Assembly (NCBI GenBank): GCA_023159155.1
Contig: JAJNNX010000006.1
Span: forward strand, 1,426,001-1,490,000
DNA: 64,000 nt
Direction: 5' to 3'
Source of the DNA: Ustulina deusta
Lineage: Eukaryota; Ascomycota; Sordariomycetes; Xylariales; Xylariaceae
Part shown: positions 34,453 to 46,084 of the stretch, piece by piece
Numbering within the stretch: the stretch's first letter is position 1
Layout: each line of letters opens with the position of its first letter
Notes under the pieces: model-generated
Databases searched by the model: none
What the model was told of the DNA's origin: nothing
The model's input: the letters and a program-made list of their open reading frames with translations, nothing else
Made by a program: the position numbers and the translations under genes

Positions 34453-35267
34453 TACCCGCCGAAGAGGAGCATTTGTAAATCGAAGAATAGTTTTCAGAGG
34501 AAAGCCGGGGCGAGATCAAACTTGGAAGAGCTAGGCGGACTGGTCCGCGATGCCTGGGACGCGTACTGACGACTTAGAATTAAGGCGCGTGTCAAGTTCA
34601 AGATAGCCGGACTCCGTGATGCTAGGTGATATTAGCAGCTTTTTGGGGTGCAGGGAAACTCTAAACAGGCGCAGTTGCAAGATAGATACAAAAGAGAGAG
34701 CAGCAATATGTGTCGGTTCACAAGTGGTATGGGCATGTTCGATGGCGATATATGTTTTGGGTATTAAAGAAAGATCAAGACAACACAAATGCACCACCTT
34801 CAGCCATCCCCTGGTGTAAAGCCCACCGCATTGGCCCGAAAGGGAATCTTGCAAATTCCCATTGGCCCCCCTGCAGCAGATAGCTTAGCGGTCCGACATT
34901 TCCCCAGGGCACCTGCAGGGAGCCTCTGCTCACTGGAGCCTCTGTTCTAGGTACCTAGTTAGGGGAGTGCACCCTTGTAGCGCGGAAGGGAAATCTCACT
35001 TAAGTACCTAACCTACCTAAGGTACATGTACATTCACAGGTAGGTACCTACCTGTAGTACATTTAGCACTCGACACCCTATCGCAGCCTTGCAGGATACT
35101 ATTGTTGGTATTTATTTTTTGGGGATCTTGTAGCCTTCTCGGCCGCGTCCTTCGAAGTTGCCTAGAACCTCACACTGTCAGCAAATCGTGCTTTTCTATG
35201 CGCGCCTCCTACAACGGTGTGTTTTCGTGGATTGAGGTTGACGGAGATTGCCCATGCGATAGTCAAC
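34453..35267. promoter_or_regulatory. Divergent promoter region (DLIC / Ist3-like gene)
   Basis: Eight hundred bases between two head-to-head genes. It holds a cluster of TAGGTACC and TACCTAC words at 34950-35060, including a 20-bp perfect palindrome. No other feature recognised. Confidence 0.5.
35036..35055. repeat. 20-bp perfect palindrome of the TAGGTACCTA type
   Basis: The sequence reads the same on both strands (ACAGGTAGGTACCTACCTGT). It is the most perfect example of the TAGGTA/TACCTA words that recur in promoters here, and lies about 215 bases before the ATG of the Ist3-like gene. Confidence 0.8.
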
Positions 35268-36330
35268 ATGAATCAAATCCGCGCCATCCAGGCGCTTAAC
35301 AAACGCGAGATCGAGAATGGCGTGTGAGTACTATTATTGCCAGAATTTAAGGCTCACTACTTTACTCCAATTCCACTAACATCGTTTCCTATACAGCTCT
35401 CCCGAAGCGTCCTGGCACACAGACTATCGCGACACTGCCTTCATAAATTTCGGCGGCTTGCCATACGAGCTAACCGAAGGCGACATCATCACCATTTTTT
35501 CACAATACGGCGAGCCCGTCTTCCTCAAGCTTGCACGGGACAAAGAGTCAGGGAAAAGCAAAGGATTTGGGTGGCTGAAATATGAAGATCAGCGAAGCTG
35601 TGATCTCGCCGTTGATAACTTAGGTGGCGCCGAAATTGCCGGCCGGCTAATTCGTGTGGATCATGCGCGGTACAAGGCCCGAGACGACGAGGACCCAGAA
35701 GAATTTGCCGTCAGCTGGGTGGACATCCTGCGTAAGGAGAAAGCAGCGAAGGGCGAGGCCCTAGAAACCGAAGATGAAGATGAGGGAGAGGAACAGGAAA
35801 CTGGAAGACCCATGATCAAGGAAGAGATGGAACTACAAAAGTTGATGGAAGAACACGACGACGACGACCCTATGAAAGGTTTTCTAATCGAGGAGAAAAA
35901 ACGAGAAGTCAGTGAGGCACTGCAGAAAGGAAAGGGTCGGAGAGATAGGAAAGAGAAGAAACACCGCCATCACCATAGAACCCATCATCGCGGGCAGAGG
36001 GATGACAGCGATGACCGTCGGAATAGAAGCTCTAGGCGCGACAAAACGCCTGTGGTGGGAGATGGGAAAAGTCACCAACGAGATGTCACTCCTCAGAGGA
36101 AGGACCGCTCAAGAGAACGAGATCGGGAAACAAGGGGGCATGGTGATGATTACGAAAGACACTACGAGAGGGAGCGTCGTAGAGACCGCGAGGGCAGGGA
36201 TCGTGACCATCGGAGGGATGAAGATCCAGCTGGTAGACGGATAAGGCGCCACGAGGACGAAGGTCGGGATAGGGACATAGACGCATATCGCAAAAGGAGG
36301 CGACGAAGTCGCACAAGATCTCCACTATGA
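35268..36330 (+). CDS. IST3: Ist3/Snu17-like RRM splicing factor (RES complex) with RD/RS-rich tail
   Basis: Two exons (35268-35323, 35397-36330; GTGAGT...TACAG) encode about 329 aa. The N-terminus MNQIRAIQALNKREIENGV and SWHTDYRDTAFINFGGLPYELTEGDI match the Ist3 family, followed by one RRM (RNP1 region KSKGFGWLKYED; GRLIRVDHARYKAR closes the domain). Ist3 with Bud13 and Pml1 forms the RES complex, which binds the activated spliceosome and aids splicing and nuclear pre-mRNA retention. The second half (about residues 170-329) is very rich in Arg, Asp, His and Ser; it is longer than in yeast and closer to metazoan RBMX2. Divergent from the dynein gene. The ATG context is AACATGA. Assignment confident. 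Confidence 0.9.
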
Positions 36331-36639
36331 TAAGAGATTGAGGTGGGTTAGTTGTCCTAACATCTGATAAAAAAAAATATACCCCTAAGCTTCCATATCG
36401 ATTGATATTGGTTCAAGTTCAGTGAGTCATTCCATAAACTCTGTCAGAGCATGATGAATGATGGTAAATCAAGCAACAGTACGTTGCTCCGGCCCGTGTC
36501 CCTAAACGCCCCTGTTTCCTTGTTACCATACTCCTCGCCAACATCAATTCCAAACAACAAAGTCCCGGACAACCTCGCATATATAGCTTCCAACCTTAAC
36601 TTCCAACCGCGGTCGTGTTTTGAACACTGTTTATCGTTG
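36331..36639. other. Short intergenic gap between converging genes
   Basis: About 310 bases between the ends of the Ist3-like gene and the PROPPIN gene. Nothing recognised. Confidence 0.5.
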
Positions 36640-38012
36640 TTAGTTCCCTAGGTACCCCTTCCAGCCTTCACGAAACAACACATAACGGCCATCCTCGCCC
36701 TCTCGTAGGACGAACTTTTCCCACCGCGCATCTTGTCCAGCTCCTATAACAAGTAGGCTGCCCTCATCGATCCAGCCAATGATCCCCTTAACTGGCCGCG
36801 TCGTCCCTAACACGGCGTTGTCACTTAGACGGCGCATATTGTGGTTATTCTGCAGAGGCTCACTGCCAGTCTCAAATGGGGCAGAGGTGAATGAATAAAC
36901 GTCCGAGAAAGGTCCAAAGGGGATATTACTGAGGAATCCCCACTTATTGGTTGCATCTGCATTGGGATTCATGCCCGTGGGGAGGTTGAAAGAGGCGCCG
37001 GATGGCGAGATAGGGGGGCCCGGACGGGCCGTAGATGACGAAGGTCTACGTATTTTAGGCACGTCGAAGATGTGTAAATTGCCCTTATCCGATGTGCAAG
37101 CCAGCATATTGCCCGACGGACTGAAGCGTAACGAAAATATCGTGGCATTTTCACTGCCTCGCCTCCGTTCTGCCAATTTTGCACAACTACTAGTCGCAAA
37201 GATGCGCACGAGTGTTCCCTAAGAAGACGAAAAAAATTAAAAATCAATCCTGACAAGAGGAAAATAAAGGGGGTTAGCACTCAAATACCTTTTCACTCGC
37301 CGTTGCAAGTAATTCGCCATCTGCACTGAGTTGAAGAGCTCTGAGGCTTGATGAATGGGCTGGCAAAATGCTCACGCTGTCTGTAGCTAGTTGTACGACT
37401 TGTACATGGCCTGGGTTCCTCCCAGGAAAGACAAGGTATTTATCGGTCAAGCAGCACAGTCCTAGCAAGTTGTCCGCGGTCTCATATTTGGCCAGTGGTT
37501 TTGGAGGTTTCTCAAAAGCATAAAGGCGGACGCTGTTTTGTTGGACCACAACAACACGAGTTTTGGTGATCTGAACGCCACGAACAGCTGTTAAGGCGGC
37601 GATCTCGAAAGCCACCTTCCCTTTACTGTCGTCCCAGATGATGACTTTATTCTGGGGGAATTTGGGGGAACGACCACCACCTACTAGCGCAAGGTAGTTG
37701 GCATTACCCATCATCTGAACGAGGCCGAGGCCGGCATTGAAGACTACGAGAGAGATCAGCGAGTTTCTTGTGATGTTTATCTGAAACTAACTTACCTCTC
37801 GCAGTCTGTATTTGGCACGTACTTGCTAGAAATACTATCATAACGTAAGTAGACGTTGCAGGGAGTGATGGATATAAGAAGGATGAAGAAAAGGCTGGCG
37901 TACTGCAGAATCCGGAATCCAAGCCGACAGCGAAGCGACTCGAATCATTATTAAAAGCGACAGAGAGAGCGGGCTGCTCGCTAGGTGACTCGATGGGTGG
38001 GCGAGTATTCAT
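36640..38012 (-). CDS. HSV2: PROPPIN WD-repeat protein (Hsv2/Atg18 family)
   Basis: Four exons (38012-37904, 37834-37796, 37743-37289, 37218-36640) give about 393 aa with consistent phases. WD-type blades include ALSVAFNNDSSRFAVGLDSG, NYLALVGGG...NKVIIWDD, LRALQLSADGELLATASEKG and FSLRFSPSGNMLACTSDKG. The phosphoinositide-binding motif normally written F/L-RRG appears as ERRRGSENATI. PROPPINs bind PI3P and PI(3,5)P2 and act in autophagy and vacuole or endosome dynamics; the compact length and N-terminus suggest Hsv2 more than Atg18. I started at the ATG at 38012 because the sequence fits the family from there; an in-frame upstream ATG (38126) would add 38 atypical residues. The loop after PKIRRPSSS is long and low-complexity. 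Confidence 0.88.
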
Positions 38013-39783
38013 GGCTGCGATTTGAGACTCACGATATAGGCGGCAGTTGGATGAGAGAGATGAGCAGAGAGAGGCTGGCCGTGACGTAATAGGTGCAGAT
38101 GCAAGGCACCAGAGATCAACGGCCAATTTATCATTGAAAATCGCAGGAGCTAGGTATTGCTATTCATAGCGAATCCTGCGCTCAAATACCCAACGTTCAG
38201 TCGTCCAAGCGCTACCGCAACTAGGAGACAGCCTTTGGCCGCGAGGTTGCAGAGTTGGTTAAATGCGGGCACGATTGTGAATACCTATACCAGAAAGGTA
38301 GCTGACAACTTGGACGGATGTCGGTAGCGAAAGCCTTGAAACACGTATACGAAGAAAATAGGCTGGAAAGTGCAGGCCGTAGATGAAGGTCGAAAGAAAT
38401 GATCCCGAGCAACTTGCTTGCGTCGATCTGTAGATGATATGTATAAAGTGTTGTCCAGGCATACGTATACGAGTTGAACCTTCGAGATGATGAGAGGATA
38501 TCCTGGACAGTGTGCGAGTGTAGATATCCGCGGGGTGAGGTACCTACACGTACTGTAGCAGGTACTGTAGGTGCTATACCGTGGTAGCTACCTTAGTTAG
38601 GTAAGGTATGGAGCTAAGGGTGTCGGCTGCATTGATAGAGGGGACAAGCACCCCCTGTACATACAATCTGTACCGGAGACCTATCTGGATTCTGGAGATC
38701 ACGACGTTACATCTTAGTACATATATAGGGAGGTTCTCCTAATTCATGTCCTAATGGAAATACAGTGTGTGATTTTGTATCTGTTTGCTTCAAGGTTCTG
38801 ACACTGCCCATTAGCAAGTGGGGCCGTGAACATTTGGGCCTTTCAGAGCTTCCGAAGCTCATCAAGGTATAGAGAGATGTAGTGCGCCTTAGGTAAGTAA
38901 TCTATTTAACACGAGAAAGAGAAGGCATTGACCGAATCATGACATTCACAGCCATTGATTAATGTATTTACCATACCTAACCCGTAGTTATCTCACCCCT
39001 GAATTACCCTCGACTCTGCTATTACCTCTATCTGCGCTACCTACATACCAAAATAATAAAAGCAGCCATGGTCTACCTGCGTATGTATTGGTGAAGTTGT
39101 TGGGATTCTTGTATAATGCACTAGGTATATATCCAGGCACCTACTGATGTAATGGTTACTATACTACATACACCAATAAGGTAGCAACCTTGGAACTAGG
39201 TACCTAAAGTACTTACTTACTTAGGTATGTATAACTGAGGGCACTTCCATACTTACTACCTGGTAGAGAAATGCGCTCCGACTTTGTACTAAGTACCCAC
39301 TTGCGGACTGCAGGTAACCTCCCTAGATGTACTAAGGTACGATGTAAGTAGTGTAGGCAGTCTAGCGGCTCCAGCAATTCACGCCCAAACACATCCACCT
39401 CGGACCCCCCCAACCCCTAGGCGACGTGGATTGGCACCTCCCTAGTGGACGGATCCCCCTGCCGTAACTGATTTTGTGGTCTTGAAATTAAGCATCAACG
39501 ACATCTACCAAACCAGAATCCCCCGTTGCTCCCCAATCCTTCTCTCGGCCTTCCAACCACAAGCTAGGTACCTGCCTGCCAGACAGACACATCGCCGTCA
39601 CCCTTTCCATCGTCAGACCACTGTTCCTCAAGACACCTAATTCGCGTCGTCGCATCGTCGCTTTGTCCCCTCCACACTCTTCTTCGTGCACCGTCTGTCA
39701 ATCAATTCATTCTGATTCGTCTCGTCTGTCTGTCTGTCCCTGGCCTCAAATCTCCTTTTCGTGAACCCCAGCACTAGCCTAAT
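38013..39783. promoter_or_regulatory. Divergent promoter region (PROPPIN / septin)
   Basis: 1.8 kb between head-to-head genes with no open frame of note. TAGGTA/TACCTA words are dense at 38540-38610 and 39040-39360. A C/T-rich leader (39400-39780, with TCTGTCTGTCTGTC) precedes the septin start. Confidence 0.5.
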
Positions 39784-41454
39784 ATGTCGTCCCCAGCCGT
39801 GAGTAAATCCCCTATCCAGCCAGACCTCTAATTTTGTCACGAACCTTTCTTGACCGCCTCGCGGAAACAAACCTACACTATCTTGGCCTGCCCATCCCCA
39901 CGACCACTGCTACCACTGCTCCTGCCTACTACTGTTTGTTACTCCAGCTAACGAGTCGCCGTCATGCGTTCCCAGAAGATGATGCGTCGGAAGAAGAACG
40001 TGAAGAAGGGAATCCAGTTTTGCTTGATGGTCTGTGGCGCCTCAGGCACAGGTACGACTCTCGCCAACCGCGTCCAAGCCTTTCAGACTCCCATGTCCTC
40101 GCTCTATCCCACTCGAAACGAATCCCTCGCCCCTGTCGTGACGCTGTAGACTCTGACTATATCGTGTAGGCCGAACCACCTTCGTCAACACTCTCTGCAG
40201 CAAGAGCGTCTTGACCCATAAGGACTCGGATGATCCTAGCGCTGCCCATGTGGAAGATGGTGTCAAGATCAAGCCCATCACCGTCGGTATGTACGTCTGT
40301 GATCCGCTCCCAACTCAACTCTAATCAGCCTCTAGAGCTCGAGCTGGATGAGGAGGGAACCCGTATCTCATTGACCATCGTCGATACCCCCGGGTTTGGC
40401 GACCAAATTGACAACGAGGCAAGGTAGGAAGGACACCTAGTTAATAGCTATCCGAGTCATGCTAATTTTGCTCCAAGCTTCTCGGAGATCGTGGGTTATC
40501 TCGAGAGACAATATGACGACATCTTGGCCGAGGAGTCGCGTATCAAGCGTAACCCCAGATTCAGGGACAACCGTGTACACGCTATGCTGTACTTCATTGC
40601 CCCTACAGGTCATGGGTATGCTAGCCTACTCAAAATGGGTTCAGAACAGACGTGCTCACCATGTCTATAGTCTTCGAGAACTCGATATCGAACTAATGAA
40701 GCGCCTCGCTCCCCGTGCCAACGTTATTCCCGTCATTGGCCGAGCTGATTCCCTCACACCCCATGAACTTGCTGAGTCGAAGAAGCTAGTTATGGAAGAT
40801 ATCGAGCATTATCGTATCCCTGTTTATAACTTCCCTTACGATATCGAGGAGGATGACGAAGATACTGTTGAGGAGAATGCCGAGCTCAGAGGGCTCATGC
40901 CGTTCGCTATTGTAGGCTCAGAGGAGGTAATTGAGATTGGTGGCCGCCAAGTTCGTGCTCGACAATATCCCTGGGGCGTTGTCGAGGTTGACAATCCCCG
41001 TCATTCCGACTTCCTTGCTATTCGATCAGCACTTCTTCACAGTCACCTTGCCGACCTAAAGGAAATCACCCACGATTTCCTTTACGAAAACTACCGTACT
41101 GAGAAGCTCAGCAAGAGTGTCGAAGGTGGCGCTGGAGTGTATGTAACCATCTTCACATTTCTTTCTTCCTTTGTTAATTGGCCGTTGCTAATTCGTTGAA
41201 GCGATTCGTCCATGAATCCCGAGGACCTGGCATCTCAGTCCGTCCGTTTGAAGGAAGAACAGCTCCGTCGCGAAGAGGAGAAGCTCCGCGAAATCGAGAT
41301 CAAGGTTCAGCGCGAGATCAACGAGAAGAGACAGGAACTCTTGGCCCGCGAGTCTCAGCTTCGCGAGATCGAGGCCAGGATGAATCGGGAGGCTGCGGCT
41401 GCTGCCGCCTCCAGCGGGGCACCCGAAGCAAACGGCGAACCCGACGGCAACTAA
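39784..41454 (+). CDS. Septin, CDC11 group
   Basis: Seven exons: 39784-39798, 39976-40051, 40170-40286, 40336-40423, 40478-40615, 40671-41138, 41202-41454; about 384 aa. The first exon encodes only MSSPA; its intron has a GTGAGT donor, a CTAAC branch site (39948-39952) and a CCCAG acceptor. A start at 39964 (MRSQKMMRRKK) is the alternative. A polybasic region (MMRRKKNVKKG) precedes the GTPase domain: G1 GASGTGRTTF, G3 DTPGFGD, G4 GRAD, then the septin unique element (LADLKEITHDFLYENYR). The C-terminus is a coiled coil (LKEEQLRREEEKLREIE ... RESQLREIEARM). Septins form hetero-oligomeric filaments at septa, tips and infection structures. GRTTF rather than GKTTF in the P-loop points to the CDC11/AspA group; subgroup assignment is less sure than family. 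Confidence 0.92.
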
Positions 41455-42338
41455 ACGTCTTATGTGTTCTTATTATCCGAGTCTTACCTTTGATGTGCCA
41501 AAAGAGGCAAATCGGTGGCGTTGGGTGTTTGATACCATCATGCCCCGGACCAACGCGTGTCCAATATGGCACATGATACGAAAACTTGATACCGTTTAAT
41601 GGCTTCTTTTACGCGTGTATAGTCGAAGGCCTGGTGGGTTTGTCAGGAATACAAAACCGATATCGTGTCCAATATCCCTGGAAGAAGCATGATACGTCGA
41701 CGACCCTTCGAGTACACACGACAAACCTGTCATGAGGTCTAAATCTTTCTGCGGCCTACTGGCAAACATAATTCGACTGATGAGATCCCGTGATGGGACG
41801 GGAGAAGGGAGCAAATCATTTGCTGTCTATTGTACCCTTGCAAGAAACGAGGTCTCTTTCCCCCTAGCCTGTTCAATAGGCATTTTAACTTTTATGTATT
41901 GTCTCCTACTACTAGTGCTCTAATGCAGAGATCAAATACAAGAACTATTTTGATCTCTAAAAGAAACTCACTTTTCTCAATGCAACTCCCAGCGAAATTC
42001 GTGGTAGATGGTGAAGTCTTGGTGCGAGAAGGCGGATACAAAAGTTTCATTAATAGAAAAGCTAAATCTACAGGTTGTTGTTTCCGAGCCAATCCATCTG
42101 TAGGTTTAAACAAATGCCAGAGTGATGTCTGGGAATGTACTGGTTTGCATGATTAACTCGATGACGAGAACGAGGCCGAAAAAACTGCAGCTAGCCACCA
42201 GAACCTATTCCCATGAACCGTCACAAAACGCCCGAATAGACCACAAATCGAGAACTTTCCTTGGCTGTTCTTCAATTATTTAATCAAAGCCCGTCCTCAA
42301 TTTCCAACTCGTCACGCCGACAGAAGGCGGGCTCACGT
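41455..42338. other. Intergenic region between converging genes
   Basis: About 880 bases holding the 3' flanks of the septin and BI-1 genes. Short frames here are without motifs; nothing further recognised. Confidence 0.5.
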
Positions 42339-43400
42339 TCAGTTATTGCTCTGGCTGTTGAGGATTCGCAGGATTGCGAGGAACAGGTTGATAATGTCAA
42401 GATAGAGGCTAATAGCGGCAGCGATCTCCTCTTCGACGTGGTGCTTGCGTAAGACAAGCTGGGTGTCGACAAGGATGTATCCAGAGAAGACGAGGGCAGC
42501 GAGACCGCCATAGATCAGTTCGCCGGTGCTGCTGTAAGGTAAGAAGGCGGCCATGAAGCCGAAGAGGAGCAAACCCCAGAGCGCGCCGAAGAGGTAGGGC
42601 ATCCACGACGTGAAGTCATACTTCGTCTGGCACGCGAACAGCGTGAGGAAGATGAAGATGCCGCCAGTCAGGATCACGGCGTTCAGTACGATCTGGGTCT
42701 GGTAGAAGGAGACGATGACGGAGATGGTGTATGCCTCGAGCAGGGTGAAGCCGGAGAGGAAGAGAAGATTGGTCGGGTAGGACTTGCGCTTCCAGTATGT
42801 CAAGCACAGGAAGGCGATGGAGCCGAAAAGCTGTTTGGAAGATGATGCGGGTTAGCTGTCTGGTCGAGTAAAAGACGAGGAAACCCCATTTCCAAAATGA
42901 CGCGCTTCGCGATGCTCTGGTGTCCCTCATAGAAAGGAGGGGGACCGCTTACCGAAATCCAGACAAGTGTCCCATGCGACTGAATCCAAGCCTTGTAGTC
43001 CTTGTTCCAGAAGCTGAATCCGCTGACGACGGCGGTCGCGACGAGCTGCGCGGTCAAGATGGTGTACACTGCGACACGTAAAATGTCAGTGGTTGGTCGC
43101 GCTCTCTCTCTCTCGTCACCCGCCGACAAAGCGCGATGTCGGGCGCCCGGCGGGATACTGCTGCTGCTCACCTTTGCGAATGAACTGGTTGCGGATGTCG
43201 ACGGTAGCCTCGGCAACTGAGCCGCCGAACTTGAAGTCGTCGGGGATGTTGTCCTCGCTACTGCGCGGCGCGCCGCCGAAGATTCCGGGGGACGACGAAG
43301 ATGCCCCCTCGTGTTGGTACGATGGAGGCGCCTGGGACCAGGTCCCCTCGTCGGGGTCCTGAGTGGGGGCCGGCGTATACTTGGTATTAGCAGCAGCCAT
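42339..43400 (-). CDS. Bax inhibitor-1 (TMBIM) family membrane protein
   Basis: Three exons (43400-43172, 43068-42953, 42830-42339) encode about 278 aa. A Pro/Ser-rich cytosolic N-terminus (residues 1-70) ends in VDIRNQFIRKVYTILTAQL, the family entry motif. Seven hydrophobic segments follow, including WKRKSYPTNLLFLSGFTLLEAYTIS split over loops, and the C-terminal IYGGLAALVFSGYILVDTQLV region with acidic residues conserved in pH-sensing Ca2+ leak channels. TMBIM proteins sit in ER, Golgi or mitochondrial membranes and modulate Ca2+ release and cell death; in yeast the homologue is BXI1/YBH3. Phases fit (K|V at junction 1, IS|LF at junction 2). The long first-exon tail is typical of the LFG subgroup. 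Confidence 0.92.
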
Positions 43401-44323
43401 TGTAACTCGACTAGACTGTTGAGTTGCCTGACTGTTTGGTTTTAATTTTCGATTCGGTCGTTTGTTTATCCTCGGACTTTTCGTGATGGGAGTGTAGCGG
43501 ATGGTTGTTGTAAGAGGGAGAGTGAAATAGGCATCTAGGTAGGTAGGCGAGGTGAGATGATGGAGGCTGAGGGAGCTGGCGGGCGGGCGCTGTTGAGACG
43601 AGACTAGGTTGGTGGCGTCACGCTGATTGTCTGTGTTAGCCCCTCCTTCTCACACTGTGTCGGTCACCCGCTGGGCTTATGTGGTCGCAGTCCCATGTTT
43701 CATAAGCCACAGTGTGGCTCAACCCCCTCCTCCGAGCTATGTATGTACAGCGATTTCAGCACTATATATCTCTTAACTATGTCCTTGTGAAACTGCCGAT
43801 TTTCATATACATTGAAGAAAGCTTATAGGAACTCACAAGTGGCGTTAATAAAATTTTCTCCTCTAAAGAGTAAAGGCAGTGAGTAACATACACAACTTAA
43901 TGACATGTACATGTAGATGAATACCTAGGTACCTAGGTAGGTATAGTGGGCAGGAGGAGGGGACAGTGCCTATATTACTTACGCTCACGGTACTTAGTTC
44001 ACTCCCATGTCAATTACTCTCTCCACTTCTATGTACAACATCAACCACCAACTGATACTCATATCCTAATGATTAAAGAAGTCTTGTATGATTTGACTTA
44101 TCCGCTGATATCAGGCATCCGCCCAAGCAACCGTGCTTGGCTCCAAGTTGTCAAGCTCCACGTGTATAGAGTATGTCCTTTCTATTGAGCCCACGACTTC
44201 CAGATGCTTGAGGGCCATAATGAGCACTTGGTTAACTGCCTAGGTAGAGCGCGAGCAATTATTATGGAAATTCGACTTTGAATCTGGGCAGTGTTCACCG
44301 ACACATTCGATAAACTCCGAGCA
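43401..44323. other. Promoter of BI-1 gene plus a repeat relic
   Basis: Bases 43401-43630 form the likely promoter of the BI-1 gene and include a TAGGTAGGTAGG run (43533-43551). At 43921-43946 there is a dense TACCTAGG cluster, immediately followed by the second copy of the dispersed repeat. No gene recognised. Confidence 0.5.
43959..44046 (+). repeat. Degenerate dispersed repeat, copy 2
   Basis: Pairs with 16668-16748 in the same orientation; the shared blocks include GGACAGTGCCTATATTAC, CTCACGGTA/G, CATGTCAATTA and TACAACATCAA. The copies differ by several indels and substitutions, so the element is old. Confidence 0.6.
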
Positions 44324-46084
44324 TCACATCTCGTAAATACTGTGTGGACGCCGCGCATCCCCAGGCAGCTCTGACCGAATACCGCCGTGAAGTTCACCTG
44401 GCGCCTGATGGTGACCTGTCTGTTCATGGACATGATACACGTACTTCTCTCCAGATGGCAGGTTCCAAGGGCCGGTTGTCGGCTCCGTTTTATGGCTCCG
44501 CCTTCTTCTCTTAAAAATGAAATACACCCCAACGCCGATAATACCGAGTGCTGCCACAGTTCCAATCGCGATGCCCGCTATACTACCGGCTGATAGACCC
44601 GCTACGGTACTTGCACCAGGCGATGCTGTCAGAGGGCCACTGCCACCAGAAGACGGGCTTGGTTTGACAGTATTGCTGCAGTTTGCTTTGGCGTCCGTGG
44701 AGACGACTGATACCAAAGTGCTCTCGCGAGTAGGATTCGCCGCCCACATCGTAAATGTGCCCGCGTCGTGATTCACCATGAGATATGCCCCCGTTAGAAA
44801 ATAACGGCCCAGCGTGCTCGGGTTGTCGTACACGTCGTTGAACAGGAACTCCCGCCGCGAGGTGTTGAAAACGCGAGTGCCACTACGGTCGACGTCAACG
44901 AACGGCACCAGATACTGATTATTTGCTATGCGAACGTCTAGACCAGATGACAGAGATATAATCATGTCGCCGTCAAAGCTGTAAATATCGCAATTAGCCG
45001 AAATTCCGCTTAGGTCATTACCCACCGATAGGCGGCATCTCGTCGGGCTCTTGAGACTTACATATTCGCGTCTTCGTACAGATACGAGGACCAGTGCAGC
45101 CCGAAGGACCTCCCGATATTAGACATCCCCGTCCGATTCTCAAAAGCTTCGATTACGGCTTGCGGCCCCTCAAAGAGCAGCTGTCGCTGTGGGACTATAC
45201 ACGTGTCTACAGCAGTATTTGGAGGGAGAAGTTCGACGTTGTCGCCAGTCCGAAGATTAAGCTTCACGCTCGATATGTGAACCTTCATGCCTGTCCAGCA
45301 CCCGGTCGCGTCGCTAAAGTCAAGCGGTTGCGTGTAGTTTCTGCCGATGACCTTCTGCGTGTCGTATCCGCCGAGAACGAGGCTTCCGTCTATTGCGTCC
45401 TTGGGGTCTACCCACATCCGACCCCAAGAGATGGACCAGACCCGCGAGCCTATTTTGCCCGCCCGCACGAGGGTATTTAACAACGTCGAGTTCGAACCCA
45501 GGCCCATCGCGTGGGAGATGGTGTAACCGTGATCCCAAGATAGCCTAGGAACGCCAAAAGGGAAGGTTTCCGCGACCTGTACAGAGCCAATATCCAGGCC
45601 ATCTCGTACGGCGACGCTCGAACGGAGAAGCTGCCCAATGCCAACCTCGGCGCCTTTCCCTTGTGTTTCAACACCAGCGCCCCCTGCCGCGGGGATGTCT
45701 TCGAGTTTTTGGTACGATGACGAGTTCACCTCGGAGTAGAGGTTACCGCGCCGCACTTGACATATCACACCATTGAAGATGATAGAAGGGTCGCAGAAGG
45801 GCTGCGTGTCGTAGATCCAGGTGTTGTTGAGTTCTCTATGAGGCTGAATGTCAATTCCCGGCAATCCGATACGATTCCAGCTCAACTTACGGCCATGGAA
45901 GAAATACTATGTTTTGTCGTGGCGTGCCAACACCTGCTGGGATTCCCTTTGTCAACGACTTTAAATTGTTAGGTAGAATTTGGACGTCAGTAATTGGGAA
46001 TGCCAGAGGCTCGATGTCCTCGCACGCCATGGCACAGACGAGCACGTAGATCAGCACCAGATGAAGACAATTGGCCACGATCAT
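44324..46084 (-). CDS. Membrane-anchored aspartic-protease-like protein, probably inactive
   Basis: Three exons (46084-45891, 45835-45062, 44978-44324) encode about 540 aa. Signal peptide: MIVANCLHLVLIYVLVCAMA; an ATG 18 codons earlier is possible. The pepsin-like fold is recognisable from VGTPRQN, DPKDAIDGSLVLGGYDTQKV and the Cys pattern. In pepsins VGTPxQ leads directly to the first catalytic DTG; here the text is FLPWPELNNTWIYD with no D-T/S-G. The second site reads VDTC rather than DTG. So proteolysis is unlikely. A Ser/Gly linker (SPSSGGSGPLTASPG) leads to one membrane helix (IAGIAIGTVAALGIIGVGVYF), a stop-transfer KRRRRS and a 60-residue cytosolic tail. It could be a surface receptor or scaffold. 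It shares a 624-bp divergent promoter with the GH47 gene. Confidence 0.78.
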
